From NCBI GenBank assembly GCA_024803745.1, contig JANJXV010000101.1, positions 1,815,001 to 1,879,000 of the forward strand: a stretch of DNA of 64,000 nucleotides, in the 5' to 3' direction. The notes below the pieces were generated by a model that was not told the DNA's origin, made no database searches, and saw only the letters and a list, made by a program, of their open reading frames with translations. The stretch is from Megascapheus bottae. Its lineage: Eukaryota; Chordata; Mammalia; Rodentia; Geomyidae. How positions within the stretch are numbered: position 1 is the stretch's first letter; every line of letters begins with the position of its first letter. The position numbers and the translations under genes are program-made. Below, piece after piece: positions 47,431 through 58,865 of this stretch.

Positions 47431-47919
47431 CTAGAAGAGATCTTAGAAGACTCAGGGAGAGATTGTCAAGGTCATGCCCTTCAAGACCCAGGCAGGGTCC
47501 CAGCTGTCACGTAGTCATCCTCTCCTGACTTCTCCCCTTACTTGTGGCTTAGGGAGGGAGAAAAAGAGTTCTTCTCGCCCATCCAAGCCAGCGTGGAGCC
47601 ATTTCCATACTCCTGGCTATCCATGAGGACTAAGGTACATTCCAATTACCATATTTAATCCTCACATCTCTCCATAAAGGTGGGTGGGAAGGAAAGGTCA
47701 GAACTCTGAATACAAAAAAAAGGAAAAAGTTCACTGGGGCATGTGCTTTGAAAGTGTCTCTAAAAGAAAAACGGTTACCAAAAAAAAAAAACTAGGTCAT
47801 TGAATTGAAATGCAACAGGATCCTCATTAAAAGTTGGATGTTTCCTCATATGAATCCCCAAAATAGAGGGATGTGAGAAGGATATTCTATTTTGGGGGGA
47901 GATTATAGGAAAAAGTTGG
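47431..47919. other. Single-copy DNA, nothing recognised
   Basis: No gene or repeat family. Confidence 0.4.
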
Positions 47920-48066
47920 GGCTTTGGAGCTGGACCCATTTGAGTTCAAAGTTTATTTTAGTGTTGTTGCTTGGTTAGTTTAGTGGTCTCCAGCCAACCA
48001 TAACCCTTTTCTGAACCTCAACTTACCTTCGCAACACTTTTAAATGGAGTTAAAATGCCTAGTTCA
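47920..48066 (+). mobile_element. MIR SINE
   Basis: 'gctttggagctggacccatt', 'tgagttcaaag', 'ttctgaacctcaacttacct' and 'gtcattgggttgattt'-like end follow sense MIR from the promoter region to the core. Confidence 0.5.
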
Positions 48067-48091
48067 TTGGGTTGATTTAAAAAAAAAAACG

Positions 48092-48312
48092 AAGCCGGTT
48101 GCAGTGGCTCACGCCTGTCATCCTAGCTACTCAGGAGGCTGAGATCTGAGGATCAAGGTTCAAAGCCATCCCAGGCACAAAAGGACCCGAGACTCTTATC
48201 TCCAATTAACCTCTAGAAAATGGGAAGTGGGGCTTGGCTCAAGGGTAGGGCAGTAGCCTTGAGCTGAAGGGTTCAAGGACAGCACCCAGGCTGAGTACAA
48301 ACCCCACAACCC
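48092..48312 (+). mobile_element. B1-head/ID-tail composite SINE, near full length
   Basis: Best sense copy in the window: 'gccggttgcagtggctcacg', 'ctactcaggaggctgagatc', 'ttcaaagccatcccaggcac', 'actcttatctccaattaacc', 'gtagccttgagctgaagggt', 'gacagcacccaggctgag'. It ends in C/CA-rich sequence rather than a pure A run. Confidence 0.88.
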
Positions 48313-48345
48313 CCACACACCTACACACACATACACAAATACGAT
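48313..48345. repeat. CA-rich repeat at a SINE end
   Basis: 'cccacacacctacacacaca'-type sequence continuing from the SINE tail. Confidence 0.8.
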
Positions 48346-48979
48346 TCTTATGATAGGTCTGCAAAGTGTCTAGCCCACAGCATATGCTCAAGGAAATGGT
48401 GGGATCTTCTTTCCATACACCATGAACCTCTGGCATGATCCCAAAATGACATATATCTTATTCCCAGACATGGGTGGGTCTGTGTTCCACTTTTTGATTG
48501 GATAGTGCTATGAAATTACATCACCTTTCAGTCCTCAGTTTTCTTCTCTGTTAGAAAACACTAATACTACTAATAATAATAGCACAACCTCCAGGAAGCA
48601 GACGTTGATGTTTTCCTGCCCCACATCCACTTTTTCTTCCTTTCTTCATGGCATCATGTAGCTCTTGGGACACCTTTCCTAAGTGGACTGACCCCACCCT
48701 CAGCTCCAAGAGTGACCTGCTTCAGGTAGAAGGAATTCCATTCAGCTCATGGGCTCAAGGCTCACCATGGGGCATTATTTTGACCAATGAACACGAACAA
48801 GGGATTTCTGGGAAAAGTTTCACCCTCTCAACAGTCTCTTATTTCGGGATGTCATCTGGTCTGTATCCCCTAATGTTCAGGACTGCCACATACACTTGGT
48901 GGCTAGCCCATGGGTAAAGCCAACATGGGGCAAAACAAAAGAGAGACACTGAAACAAAATCGCAAACTCTGGGTCCTCT
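48346..48979. other. Single-copy DNA, nothing recognised
   Basis: No gene or repeat family; a short (TAA)n at 48565-48580. Confidence 0.4.
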
Positions 48980-49284
48980 GATCCCCTGCATCAGCCTACA
49001 CAGAAGAAGGAATCTTGTCTGAGTTTCCTGTTCCAGATAGCAATAAATGACATCATCATTTGAAATATCTGAACTTGCCATTTCTGTCAAAAGCATCTGA
49101 TCTCAGAGCATTCTCGATTATGAAGTGACACATACATCGTTCGTTTCCAGTCAACTGTTGTGCCCGGCAACTTCACTAACAAATGATTAGCTCTTGTCAC
49201 AAATGTCTTCTTTTCTAGCCTCTTTTCTAGCCAGATCACTGCTTGCAGTATTTGTTTTTCTTCAAATGGCAGCAATGATTTATA
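48980..49284. promoter_or_regulatory. Possible conserved non-coding element
   Basis: 'aatgacatcatcatttgaaa', 'attctcgattatgaagtgac', 'acatcgttcgtttccagtca' and 'aacaaatgattagctcttgt' give clustered AP-1/CRE-like and homeodomain-like cores with retained CpGs in non-repetitive DNA. Confidence 0.3.
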
Positions 49285-49478
49285 AAAATAGTAACATCCC
49301 ATACTACTTATGGGCCAGACTCAATTTTATGTATACAGCATATTGAATCTTCACAATAACCACGTAACATGGATATTATCATCACCTCCATGGCTAGAAT
49401 GAGGCTCAGAGAGATCAAATGCTTTTTCCCTGAGGTCACACAAATGGTAAGTGACAGGGACTAAAGTTCACAGCAGAA
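49285..49478 (-). mobile_element. MIR SINE, antisense
   Basis: 'cttcacaataaccacgtaac', 'aatgaggctcagagagatca', 'ccctgaggtcacacaaatgg' and 'taagtgacagggac' are reverse-complement MIR. Confidence 0.75.
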
Positions 49479-49959
49479 AGGAGAGGAAGATCACCAAGAA
49501 ATTTAATCTACTCCACATCCCCCCCCAACCATGTAGAAATTAAATCTAGCCCTTCTTCATCTCCCCTAGCAGCTACGCAAAGTAGAAGGAAGAGAGGAGG
49601 AACTGCCATAAAAGTGAAGAGGGAAATGATGTGGCAGCCAGAGATGTGAGCGGGACATATCCTCTTACATGGGGACTCAATTGGCTACCTGCAAACTAGA
49701 GATGCGAAGCCACAGCTACGAGGCAAGATTATTGTCTGGTCTAAGGAAAACAATTCACATTCGATGTGTGGCCTGGAGCCTCAGAAAACTATGGGAGATG
49801 AATCATGATAGTACACGAGCCTTATTTTACCTTCCTCCCTGCTTACTGGTCACCTGCTTTGTCTCATTTAGTGATGACATGCAAACGAAGCAAGACCTGA
49901 CAGATTGCCTGAATGCCAACCAAATTGGCACTTATCACTTCAATTTAAATCCCCTTTCC
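49479..49959. other. Single-copy DNA, no gene seen
   Basis: An open frame at 49669-49962 shows no recognisable protein motif. The CpG-bearing 'aattcacattcgatgtgtgg' could be part of a conserved block. Confidence 0.35.
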
Positions 49960-50095
49960 TAGCTCTCCCCACTGAGGAGTCTGATGATAATTCTCTTCTA
50001 GGTCTTCATTTCATAAGCAGGGCCAATTTGACTCATTATCTCCCTGTCAGCACAAAGATAATGAAAACCAGATGTCATCACTGACTTATCCCTGG
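49960..50095. promoter_or_regulatory. Possible conserved non-coding element
   Basis: 'gaggagtctgatgataattc', 'gccaatttgactcattatct' and 'cacaaagataatgaaaacca' combine an AP-1/MAF-like tgactca site with GATA-like and AT-rich cores in non-repetitive sequence. Confidence 0.3.
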
Positions 50096-51159
50096 CTCAG
50101 AACACAATCTGGGATGGAGAGAGAAAGTGAAGGGTGAATTCCCTGGTGGGCAAGCTGTTAACCTTGAAGACAAAATTCAAGGATTCTGAGACACGCCCAG
50201 CCCTCACTAAAGGCTGTCCATCTCTGGCAGCTCCTGGGCAATTCGGGTAAGGACCACGGAAGCCAGGACACAAACAGTACAGCCAAAAGAGCTTTGGATA
50301 AACAATATGATACGAGACACTATCAAATAACATATACAACACACACACAAGGGTAAAAAAAATCAAGTGCATCATGGAAGGGGTTGGGGGGGATTGTTTT
50401 TCTCCTATTAGCTTTGTTGATAAAATAAATAACTTTTGTTTTAAAGTGTGTTTGCTGTGCAAGTATCCTAAAGTTTCTTTCCATCTTTTGAGTTCAGGAT
50501 TCTTCAAAGATGGCACATGATCTTGTCCGCTATGCAGAGTAAGGGAACAGTGCTAAAAAGTCATTAATATCTTTGAGGGAGTAGATTTAGCAGGCGCTTG
50601 AAATGGCCTTTCAAGAGCTTGCCTTTCTTCTGTTCCCTCTCTCCTCTGTCTCTGGCTCTGTTTGTCTAGCTCTCTCATCATCATCCTGTGGCAATACCTC
50701 AGGTGAGAAGACAACACTGCTGTTCTGACACTGAATGTCTTCATCCAGCCGAACATGCACCCAGGTCCCTGCCCTCCCCTCTTCCTCCCCCTGGCCAGAA
50801 CACTTGATAGACCTCACAAGAGAAAAAAAATGGTGTTATTATTCAGCCGCTTGAAGTAGCCAGTCTCTTCCAAACCATTTCATCCGTCACATCTTCTCGA
50901 CTGTCAGAAAAAGACATATTGCAAACAATAGCAATTTTGTCCTTTGTGAGGGGGGAAAAATAAAAGAATTGTAAAGGTCTGTCCATATCCATGGGAACCT
51001 TTGTTGTCAAGGGCACTGCATGTTTTGGGGCCTCCTATCTCAGTGTTCCTGATGGGCTGCAGGGGAAAAGGTGGGCTCCAACATCACAGCTAGGTTCAGC
51101 GCAGAAGCAAGAGACAAGATGAAAAGGCCATCACAAATGAGGGAGTCTGGCCCATTTCT
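50096..51159. other. Single-copy DNA, no gene seen
   Basis: No repeat family recognised. 'aatttcatccgtcacatct' style sequence at 50875-50955 may be constrained. Minus-strand frames at 50097-50516 have no recognisable motif. Confidence 0.35.
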
Positions 51160-51480
51160 CTGAGCTGTGGAGTGCCAACTACAGAAACATGGCAGACAGA
51201 AGTCATTCCTGAAGAAAATCACTATGGAAACTCTTGCACTCGTTCAATTGGGAGGGATCCATTCTCTCAACCAGATGGCATCTTTGGTTGTTTAAAGGGT
51301 GGCAAGCAGGATTCCACACAAAACTTTAATAACAATGCCTTTGGCCAGCAGCAATGAAAAGGGATTTTTTTTTAATTTAAAGGGCTACTGGGTTAAGAAA
51401 CTCACTTCCAGTGGGTTTGTTGCAATGGGGGAACTATGGCAGAACCTGGAAGTTGGTCTACCTGACGTCCTCATGGGCTT
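51160..51480. other. Non-repetitive block of unknown role
   Basis: Contains a plus-strand frame from about 51172 (GTG, no upstream ATG) to 51357, ending in an N/Q-rich peptide (NFNNNAFGQQQ). No domain is recognised and no splice signals clearly bound it. It could be a conserved non-coding element, an exon fragment or chance. Confidence 0.2.
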
Positions 51481-51725
51481 CTGAGATAACACTTGTTTAG
51501 AAGAAGGGAAGGCCTGGCAGCCAAAGCTTCAGCTCTGTTGATGTCAGGTTTTCATGTGGCAACAGATTTCCCCATGGCAGTTCAAGGCCATTCAAGTCTT
51601 ATTTTCAATCCAGTCCTTTGATTTTATTTTTCTCATCGATGCCCAGTGTATATGTCTGTAGCATGCTCATATGTGTGTGTGTATATTTCTGCACACATAC
51701 ACAAAGAATTCATGCATGTGTGTGG
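51481..51725. other. Spacer before a CA repeat
   Basis: Short TG runs; no other feature. Confidence 0.4.
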
Positions 51726-51752
51726 ACACACACACACACACACACACACACA
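51726..51752. repeat. (CA)n microsatellite
   Basis: About 13 CA units. Confidence 0.95.
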
Positions 51753-54479
51753 GAACCCTTGCACCAACAAGCACTCATAATGTTCCCCTCTCTTGTTCCT
51801 CCCACCTCTGTACACATCAGCCTAACTTATAACTTCCATTTCAAGGCTGGACAACTTTCTTTGGTTCCCTAAAGCTACCCAGGTGGCAGGTAAGAAATAT
51901 CCAAGAATTTGAGTTCCTAAAAGCTGTTCTCAGCCACCAGGACAGTTGGGGACTGGGTTTATCAATAGCCCAGGAAGCAAAAAATCAATGGCAAAGTGAC
52001 AATAAACAACTACACACACCTATCAAGCTGGCCAATCAGAGATACCTCTTCAAATGAGCTACAAATGATTGGCTTCAGGGAAGAACACGGGATATAAGCT
52101 GGACTAGTCAGACTTCTTTGTGGGTCTTCTAATTTGAATATAAGGAGTTGGGGTGGGGATTTCTTGCTAAACTGGTCAAATAGAAATTTGATGTAGCCAG
52201 TCATAGGGAGCCTGAATTAAGAGATATAGAAAGACTCCCTGCCAATCCCCCCAAAAACTGTTCCTTCATCCCTCTTTCCTATATCCAGGTACTTCCTTTA
52301 TGTACCTCTTTTTGCTTAAGCCTGTTTCAGATAGACTTGGTCACTTATAACTCCTGCAACCCCAGCAGGTCTTTCCAAGGAAAATGTTAAGCTTCTTTAG
52401 GCCGAACCACAGCGTCCTGTGCCAACGTATCTTTGTCCCAATAGGATATATTTAGAATTAAAGGATGGAAATTTATTTTGGGTATGGTCTCCCAGATTTA
52501 TGGAGGTTGAGAAGCCCCACAGCCAGCCACCTGCAAACTGGAGAATAAGACAAACCAGTGCCAAAATTCTGTCCATGTACAAAGAAAACAGCCCTTGTGT
52601 CCAAAAGCTGAATGTCCTCGACCAAGAAGAGAGAGAAAACAAAATCTCCCTTTCTTCCTTTTGTTCCTCTCCAGGGTCCCTCTGTGGACTGAATAATGTT
52701 CACCCGCATGCATGAGAAAGGGTCTTCTTAAGTCAGTCCACTGATTTAAACTGGAATTGCCTCTGGAAAAACGTCCATAGACACATGTGGGAAGGATGCC
52801 ATCTCATCTGACTTGGCGTGCCTATGGCCAGTAAAATTGATAATGAAGTTGATTGTCATATGTTGAAAAGACCACAAAAACACAGTGATCCACTAGCCAA
52901 ACCTGGAAGAGATTGAAGCATGATGTAGCTGATGCCTAGAAGGAAGAGCTCGCTGTGTGGTAGATATTAGATTTGAGAATGGTGATGAGAAGAAATGAAC
53001 CACGGGAAGATCCAGAATATTCCAGGAGAGAGCTTGGAGGAGCAGAAAGAAAGCATGGTGGCTAGACAAGGGAGAAAGGCGCAAGGGTCCACATCAACTG
53101 GCTACATTTAAGCTCTATAGGAATCGTTCTCCAGTTCTCAGGGTCTCCCCTATCCTGGACCTCAGTTTCCCCGTGCTTGTATCAAAAAAGTTAAACTAGA
53201 CAAAGAATAAGCACAACGCTGGTTCTATGGTTTGCATTTTCTGAAATCATAGGATTCAAATCCAGTTTCCCCCACTTAAGCCCTAAGAAAATACCCCCAG
53301 CATCATGTGTCACATTGCAAGCCCTGAGCGTGAGACGGTGAAAGACACAGCTTAAGCTAGGGGTTTTCAGTGTGTTCTCTCAGATATGCGGGTTTGTCTA
53401 AATGTAAACAAAGCAGTTTTTACAGGTAAGAGGCTAGATTTTTCTGACTCCAGGTTTTTCCAAGAATTTCAGATACACAAGGATGCTTGTAAAAAACAAC
53501 TTCCTACCTGTGTTTTGAAAAGTACTCCCCTTTAAAAATAAAATGACAGGAAGTGCTCACTGTGAAGGTGTCGGGAGAAACTAGTTAATTATCTCTCCCT
53601 TTCTCTGTCTCTCTTTCCCTCTCCTCCCACCCTCTCTGAGATAGGATCTTGCATCTTTACTATCATGACCAAATACATTCTGCTTACAAAGCATGATGAC
53701 AAAGAAGCAAAGCAGAACGTATTTGGTCCAAGAAGTAATAGAAGACAAAGATAAAAATCAACTGAAGACCTCTGCCCCTCTTTTTCTCTCACACACACAC
53801 ACCTCAAATACTCCCCTCAGATAGACCCAAGCACAACAGATGTACAACTGCTAATGATGCTCACTAACACAAGCTTCTATTCAAAGGCTTTCAACCCAAG
53901 TATTGATGTGACACACCCCTGTTCACACATGCGTACATATTCTTATGTGTCTGAGTACATCTGTGAAAAGCAAGCAAATCTACTCAGGTGCTTACGTATA
54001 CATCCAAACGCAAAACTTACATGTGCCTGCCCTAAGGAGCTCACATACTCACAAATGCACACATGATACAAACAAACCTATAACTTAACAGCAAAGTTGT
54101 GATTTGCATGCATCTAGGCTTGCCCTTAAATCCTGAGATACACAGACATCTGAAGACATGAGACAGGCCCACATACGTGAATACATATTCAACTAGGGAT
54201 GTAGACATACAATACACACAATCTCACTACCTCCTGGTACACACAACACACAGACACAATCACTGTACCAGCATGCATGCGTGTGCACACACACACACAA
54301 GTTCATATTGCTTCCTGAATGACCTAAACAACAGAAATATAATTATTAAAAGGTTAGGCATGCATTTTGCTTTTGCTTTGTGGCTTTTTTTCTGCTCTTA
54401 AACAGAAAAATCAATCATATCAAAGCGAGGGAAGTAGTAATAAAATAAGATGCAGGCTCCTTGAAACTAAAGGCCTGGT
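51753..54479. other. Single-copy DNA with a possible old LTR patch
   Basis: The segment at about 52400-52640 ('atggaaatttattttgggta', 'tctcccagatttatggaggt') vaguely resembles antisense MaLR sequence. CA-rich degenerate DNA occurs at 54170-54300. No gene recognised. Confidence 0.3.
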
Positions 54480-54650
54480 GTCCATGTCTGTGAAGAAAAG
54501 GAGGCTGAGGTCGGGTTCTACCGGGAACTAACTGGCTGGGGGATGGGAGGGTTTCATCAATTTCTGGCCAGAGGGAGTCATTCGGTCCCACACCTTCATA
54601 TTAATTGCATCTCACATTTGTGATTCCTTTTAACTTTTGGGAGGAGTGGA
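54480..54650. promoter_or_regulatory. Possible conserved non-coding element
   Basis: 'aggtcgggttctaccgggaa', 'gtcattcggtcccacacctt' and 'catattaattgcatctcaca' combine retained CpGs with an AT-rich core in non-repetitive DNA. Confidence 0.25.
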
Positions 54651-54936
54651 GGGGTGGAAGACTCTCTTTCAAGTCTGCATTCCCTTTGGATTCTCCCATC
54701 TCACACAGGGGTGAGGGGTGCAGTTGAAGAGGTCTGTGGTAGTACGTGCCTATCTGCAGTCTAAGACCTGCCGTACTGGGCTCCCTTCATTCCTTCACCC
54801 CCAAAACAACCCACATACTCCAAGAAGACATTTTGATTGACTCAGAAAATGGGTTGCAATTTGACCCAATGAGATGAGCAGCAACTAACTGCTTACAGGA
54901 AGTGGGCTTTCTTGCTCTAAGGGTAGCTCTGCCATA

Positions 54937-55111
54937 GTGTGAAGCCAGTCTGGGCAGGAGTGAGACTCTTACCTCAGATTAACCACCAAAAAAAAAAGCC
55001 AAAAGTGGAGATGTGGATCGAGTGGTAGAGTGCCAGGCTTCAGAAAAAAAAAAGTTCAAGGACAGCACCCAGGCTCTCAATTCAAGCCTCAGGTCCAGCA
55101 TGTATGCATGT

Positions 55112-55112
<1 letters not shown>
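54937..55112 (+). mobile_element. Composite SINE, 5'-truncated, ending in a CA repeat
   Basis: Starts inside the head ('gtgaagccagtctgggcagg'), with linker 'cctcagattaaccaccaaaa' and tail 'gatcgagtggtagagtgcca', 'gacagcacccaggctctcaa', 'ggtccagcatg'. Two internal A runs are expanded. (CA)n follows at once. Confidence 0.8.

Positions 55113-55114
<2 letters not shown>

Positions 55115-55155
<41 letters not shown>
55115..55155. repeat. (CA)n microsatellite at a SINE end
   Basis: About 20 pure CA units between two SINEs of opposite orientation. Confidence 0.97.
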
Positions 55156-55157
<2 letters not shown>

Positions 55158-55171
55158 AGTGAAACATTTTT

Positions 55172-55361
55172 TTTTGCCAGCCCTGGGCTTGAGCTCAGGG
55201 CCTGAGCACTGTCCTTAGACTTTCTCAAGGCTAGAGCTCTACCACTTGAGCCTCAGCACCACTTCCGGCTTTTTTTCTATGTATGTGGTACCGAGGAATT
55301 GAACCCAGGTCTTCATGCATGCTAGGCAAGCACTTTAACCACTAGGCCAAACTCCCAGCCC
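55172..55361 (-). mobile_element. ID-derived SINE, full length, TSD
   Basis: 'gccagccctgggcttgagct', 'tctaccacttgagcctcagc', 'gaattgaacccaggtcttca', 'aaccactaggccaaactccc' mark a complete antisense element. The duplication aacattttt lies at 55163-55171 and 55362-55370. Nearly identical in layout to the copy at 45932. Confidence 0.9.
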
Positions 55362-55370
55362 AACATTTTT

Positions 55371-55852
55371 AATTCTCTATTTTTATACAAAATAAACTTT
55401 TAATTCAGTAGAAGCTATATTTTAAATTCTGAGTGTAGGTCTCTTTCCTTGATGATGAACATACAGAGGGGTGTTGTCCCACATGTGAGTTCTTGGCCAT
55501 GTTATCAGAGGGTAAAGAAACAATTCGATAAGCACTTTATCCTTAAACTATCACATCTAGTGCATTACACACATTTCCCATGGATGATACTTGCAACCTC
55601 CCATGGGTTGGTGGAGACATCATTCCATCTTGAATCTCGGAGCGCTTGTAAAATCTCTCTTGCAGTTAAAGCAACCTGAATTGGGTTTTCAACTCCCTCC
55701 AGGCATCAGATATCGGATATGAAATTGGTATTAACTCTGAACTAGGTTGAAAGTTTCCTTTTGAAACTTTCAAAAGAGAAGGAGATGCAAACTTGAAAAC
55801 CCAGGTTTTTTTTTCACTGCCTCACCCTTAAGCAATCCCAACCATTTGGCTA
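55371..55852. other. Single-copy DNA, no gene seen
   Basis: No repeat family recognised; 'gaatctcggagcgcttgtaa' retains CpGs. Confidence 0.35.
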
Positions 55853-55854
55853 GT

Positions 55855-55925
55855 GTTCGTTGTCATTTTACAGATGAGGAAACTGAGGCTCAGGAAGGTA
55901 GTTAGTAGAGGAAGCCACAACTTCT
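55855..55925 (-). mobile_element. MIR SINE core, antisense
   Basis: 'cattttacagatgaggaaac' followed by 'tgaggctcaggaaggtagtt' is a near-consensus reverse-complement MIR core. Confidence 0.7.
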
Positions 55926-56461
55926 ACCTCATTTTAATTCTAAAAAGGCATGATTTTCTTTTTTACCTTACTGTACCGGAGTCCATAAACAAACACCACA
56001 CACCACAAGAAATGTGGAGTTCAGACAATAAGGAAGCGAACCAGAGGTGAAACCAAAGGCTCTCCTCTCTCACTGACTTCAACACACTGAACTCTCATGC
56101 TCCCTGAACCTTCTGGAGACTCCAGCCCATGCATGACCTCTTCCAGGCCAACTCCTTAACCTGAAGACCGCTCTTGAGGAATTGTGTGCTTCGTTTTGAT
56201 GGGGGTACCCTCACTTGGTTCCTGGGGACATGGATGATAAGGAGATACAAATGCACCGATTTCAAATTCCAGCCCTCCCTCCTCCCCAGATCTCTCACCT
56301 TGCTTCACAGATGTTTACAAGATGCTGGACTAGTACAGAGTGGCAAGGGGTGGGGTGTGCCTCACCAGCTGCTGCTCACATAGGACATTTTTTTATTCCA
56401 TAGAGAAATGCATTTAGGGGGTATATGAAGGGCCCTTCAAGTAATCTACATATACTAAGGG
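55926..56461. other. Single-copy DNA, nothing recognised
   Basis: No gene or repeat family. Confidence 0.4.
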
Positions 56462-56522
56462 GTATGAGTGTGCGTGCATGCGTGTGTGTGCGTGCATGCG
56501 TGTGTGTGTATACACGAGTGTG
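56462..56522. repeat. GTGC/GTGT alternating repeat
   Basis: Two copies of a 'gtgtgcgtgcatgc'-type unit plus GT runs; alternating purine-pyrimidine, hence Z-DNA potential. Confidence 0.85.
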
Positions 56523-56899
56523 TCATGGGGGTGGAAACTAATAGCAATAGAACATCTGGAGCTCTCAAAATGGTATTCTTGTTCTTAGTTATTCATTTGC
56601 CTCACAGTTGCTAGCTAGGTACTCAACTGCTGGGGTCATGCGTGCCTCCAGCTCATTCATGTGCTGGTTACTGGTCAACATAGGGTCCTACATTAAGTCA
56701 GGGGCCTGCCCAAGTTGTGATACTCCACTGTGCACTTGCCTAGGGTCCCTGGCGATGAGAGGAAGTATCATACCCAGCTACAGTGCTGAATAAGTGAGTG
56801 AATGAATGAATGAATCTCTACTGATGCTCAATGAAGGAAAACTGATGGTTTTAAAGCAAACCTAAATGGCTCAAATGGGGGTGCCAAATGTGTGCCACT
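56523..56899. other. Single-copy DNA, nothing recognised
   Basis: A short (GAAT)n at 56795-56815; no gene. Confidence 0.4.
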
Positions 56900-57004
56900 G
56901 ACTGAGATACTCAGGAACTCTTTCCAATCTGGCTGGCCTTTTATATCAATTTCCTGATCTCCGCCTCTTAAGTAGCTAAATTTACAGGCATGAGCCATGC
57001 CCAT
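56900..57004 (-). mobile_element. B1-like SINE head, antisense, old
   Basis: 'atctggctggccttttatat', 'tgatctccgcctcttaagta' and 'gctaaatttacaggcatgag' are a decayed antisense B1-like head. Confidence 0.5.
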
Positions 57005-57494
57005 CTCAAAATGGTGTTCTTAGTGTGTGATTGAGCCTAAGAAGACATCCAGGAAATAGCAAGGCTGAGATAATGTGGGCAGATAAAGGGGTTCAAGCGA
57101 GGGTCCCAATTCCCCAAGGCCAGGTACACTTACCAAAATACGATTCCAATAAAGGAGGATATTTGATTCCAACAAAAAAATTGCCTTTGCTGTTCAGTGA
57201 GGTAAAACTGATTCTTTTAAACTGAAGTGGCTAGACGTGGGCTGCATTGTCAGCCCTTTGCCTTTGCCTTTATTCATTCATCATTCACTTATTCAGAAAC
57301 TTTTTTTTCCTGTACGTTAAATCTGTTCCTAGGAATAGAGACAAACTGCTAGCCCTGTAGCCATGTAATGATTTGGAATGTTTGCAATGGTTTCAAATTA
57401 TTTCATTGGGATTTTTATAAGCCAGGGAAGCTGTGTTCCAATGTCTAAAAAAGTAGGCAACAAAATCACATCGCATGAATTTTAAAAGTTATTC
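57005..57494. other. Single-copy DNA, nothing recognised
   Basis: No gene or nameable repeat. Confidence 0.4.
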
Positions 57495-57640
57495 CACCAC
57501 TCATTCACAAAGAGCCTCCATTTCCACATCTGCTAAGCAAGCAAATGAAAATTCCCCAGGGTGGTAGTAAGGATTAAATAGTAAACAACAACCATTCAGT
57601 GTTAGCAGTGTGCTTAGTTATAATAAGTACTTAACTTTTA
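57495..57640 (+). mobile_element. MIR SINE 3' half
   Basis: 'gcctccatttccacatctgc', 'agggtggtagtaaggattaa' and 'gcagtgtgcttagttataat' follow sense MIR. Confidence 0.55.
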
Positions 57641-57955
57641 GTTATTACTACCCACTAGAATATTCTACCTGAATACAAGTTGCTTCTCAGCACTTGGTCT
57701 AGAGTGACAAATGTTAGTCCTAACTCTCAAATACAAGCTCTTTATTTTCTAATGAGGAGCTTTGCTAAAAGAAAAAATAAAATGAAAAGAAATCCCATGG
57801 AAGGAAAAGTAACGGTTCTTCATTTAAATCTAGGAAAGCTTGATTAAGTCTCTTATAAGGCAGGAAAACAAAGGGCACATGAGGATGAATAAGAATAAAC
57901 CCAAAATGGCACATATTTTCTCTAGATCTTCATAGATGGATATGAGAAACTGCTA
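57641..57955. other. AT-rich DNA, nothing recognised
   Basis: No gene or nameable repeat. Confidence 0.4.
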
Positions 57956-57970
57956 AGGACTGAGGCATTT

Positions 57971-58160
57971 TTATTTATTTATTTTTTTATTGTAATTAGT
58001 AAAAGGGTTACATGATATTTGCCAGATAGAAGGTGCATTAATTCACATACATTGATACCCTTTCACATGTCTTGGTACCCATTTCTCTCCCCCCCCACAC
58101 CCCCTACCCGTCTTGGTTTTCCCCCCTTCCCTATCAAATTTCAAATATCCAAATACAAAT
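57971..58160 (-). mobile_element. L1 3' end, 190 bp, perfect 15-bp TSD
   Basis: T-rich start (antisense poly-A), 'ttattgtaattagtaaaagg', antisense G-rich tract as C-runs at 58087-58130, and 'tttcaaatatccaaatacaa'. The duplication aggactgaggcattt is perfect at 57956-57970 and 58161-58175, so this is a young, extremely 5'-truncated insertion. Confidence 0.92.
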
Positions 58161-58175
58161 AGGACTGAGGCATTT

Positions 58176-58463
58176 ACACATAGACTAGAGCTTGAGACCC
58201 TTAGAGGAGGAACCCTAAGGTGTAACTTCTCTGAACACTATAGACACTTATTGAAATACTATTTAAGGAAATGGAAACATGTTGTTGATATTGGTAGTGG
58301 TGGTACTGGTATTTGATTTTACTTTCATTTTTTTCTGGGGGGAGTAGAGAGGGATTGTAAAAAGGGAGAGAGAGAGAATGAGCAAATCCAACTATACTAT
58401 TCAGTATACACTATGCGGAAAATGACCTATGAACTAGTGGGTGGGGATGGCAGGGGGAAACTG
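58176..58463. other. Single-copy DNA, nothing recognised
   Basis: No gene; a GA run at 58363-58378. Confidence 0.4.
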
Positions 58464-58550
58464 AGGAAAGGGGAGGAAAGGGAAGGGAAGGGAAGGGAAG
58501 GGAAGAGAAGGGAAGGGAAGGGAAAGGAAGGGAAAAGAAAGGAAAGGAAA
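58464..58550. repeat. (GGGAA)n microsatellite
   Basis: Purine-only repeats of GGGAA/GGAAA directly in front of the next SINE. Translates to the S/L/P/F frame on the minus strand. Confidence 0.95.
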
Positions 58551-58551
58551 G

Positions 58552-58730
58552 GGCTGAGAATGTGGCCTGGTGGTAGAGTGCTGGCCTAACATGCACGAAA
58601 CCCTGGGTTTGATAACTCAGTACCACATCAACGGAAAAAGCCAGATGTTACTTTGTGGCTGCAGTGGTAACCTTGAGCACAAAGAGTCTCAAGGCCCAGG
58701 TCCTGAGTTCAAACCCAAGGACAGTCCCAC
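58552..58730 (+). mobile_element. ID-derived SINE, sense
   Basis: 'gctgagaatgtggcctggtg', 'acgaaaccctgggtttgata', 'aaaaagccagatgttacttt', 'ggcccaggtcctgagttcaa' follow the sense direction of the family. Diverged in the second half. Confidence 0.75.
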
Positions 58731-58865
58731 AACTACTACTTGGCCACCGGGGTTAAGTTTTGAACACCACCTGACTCCAGAGTTTTGTGTTCCACCCTGG
58801 GCACCAATTCTTCGAATCTTAATTAAATGATTGTAAATCTGTCAGGGAAGCAAATCACGTGGCCT

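Noticed and set aside
50097..50516. Minus-strand frame of 139 residues
   Set aside because: No recognisable domain or splice signals; composition is that of ordinary intergenic DNA.
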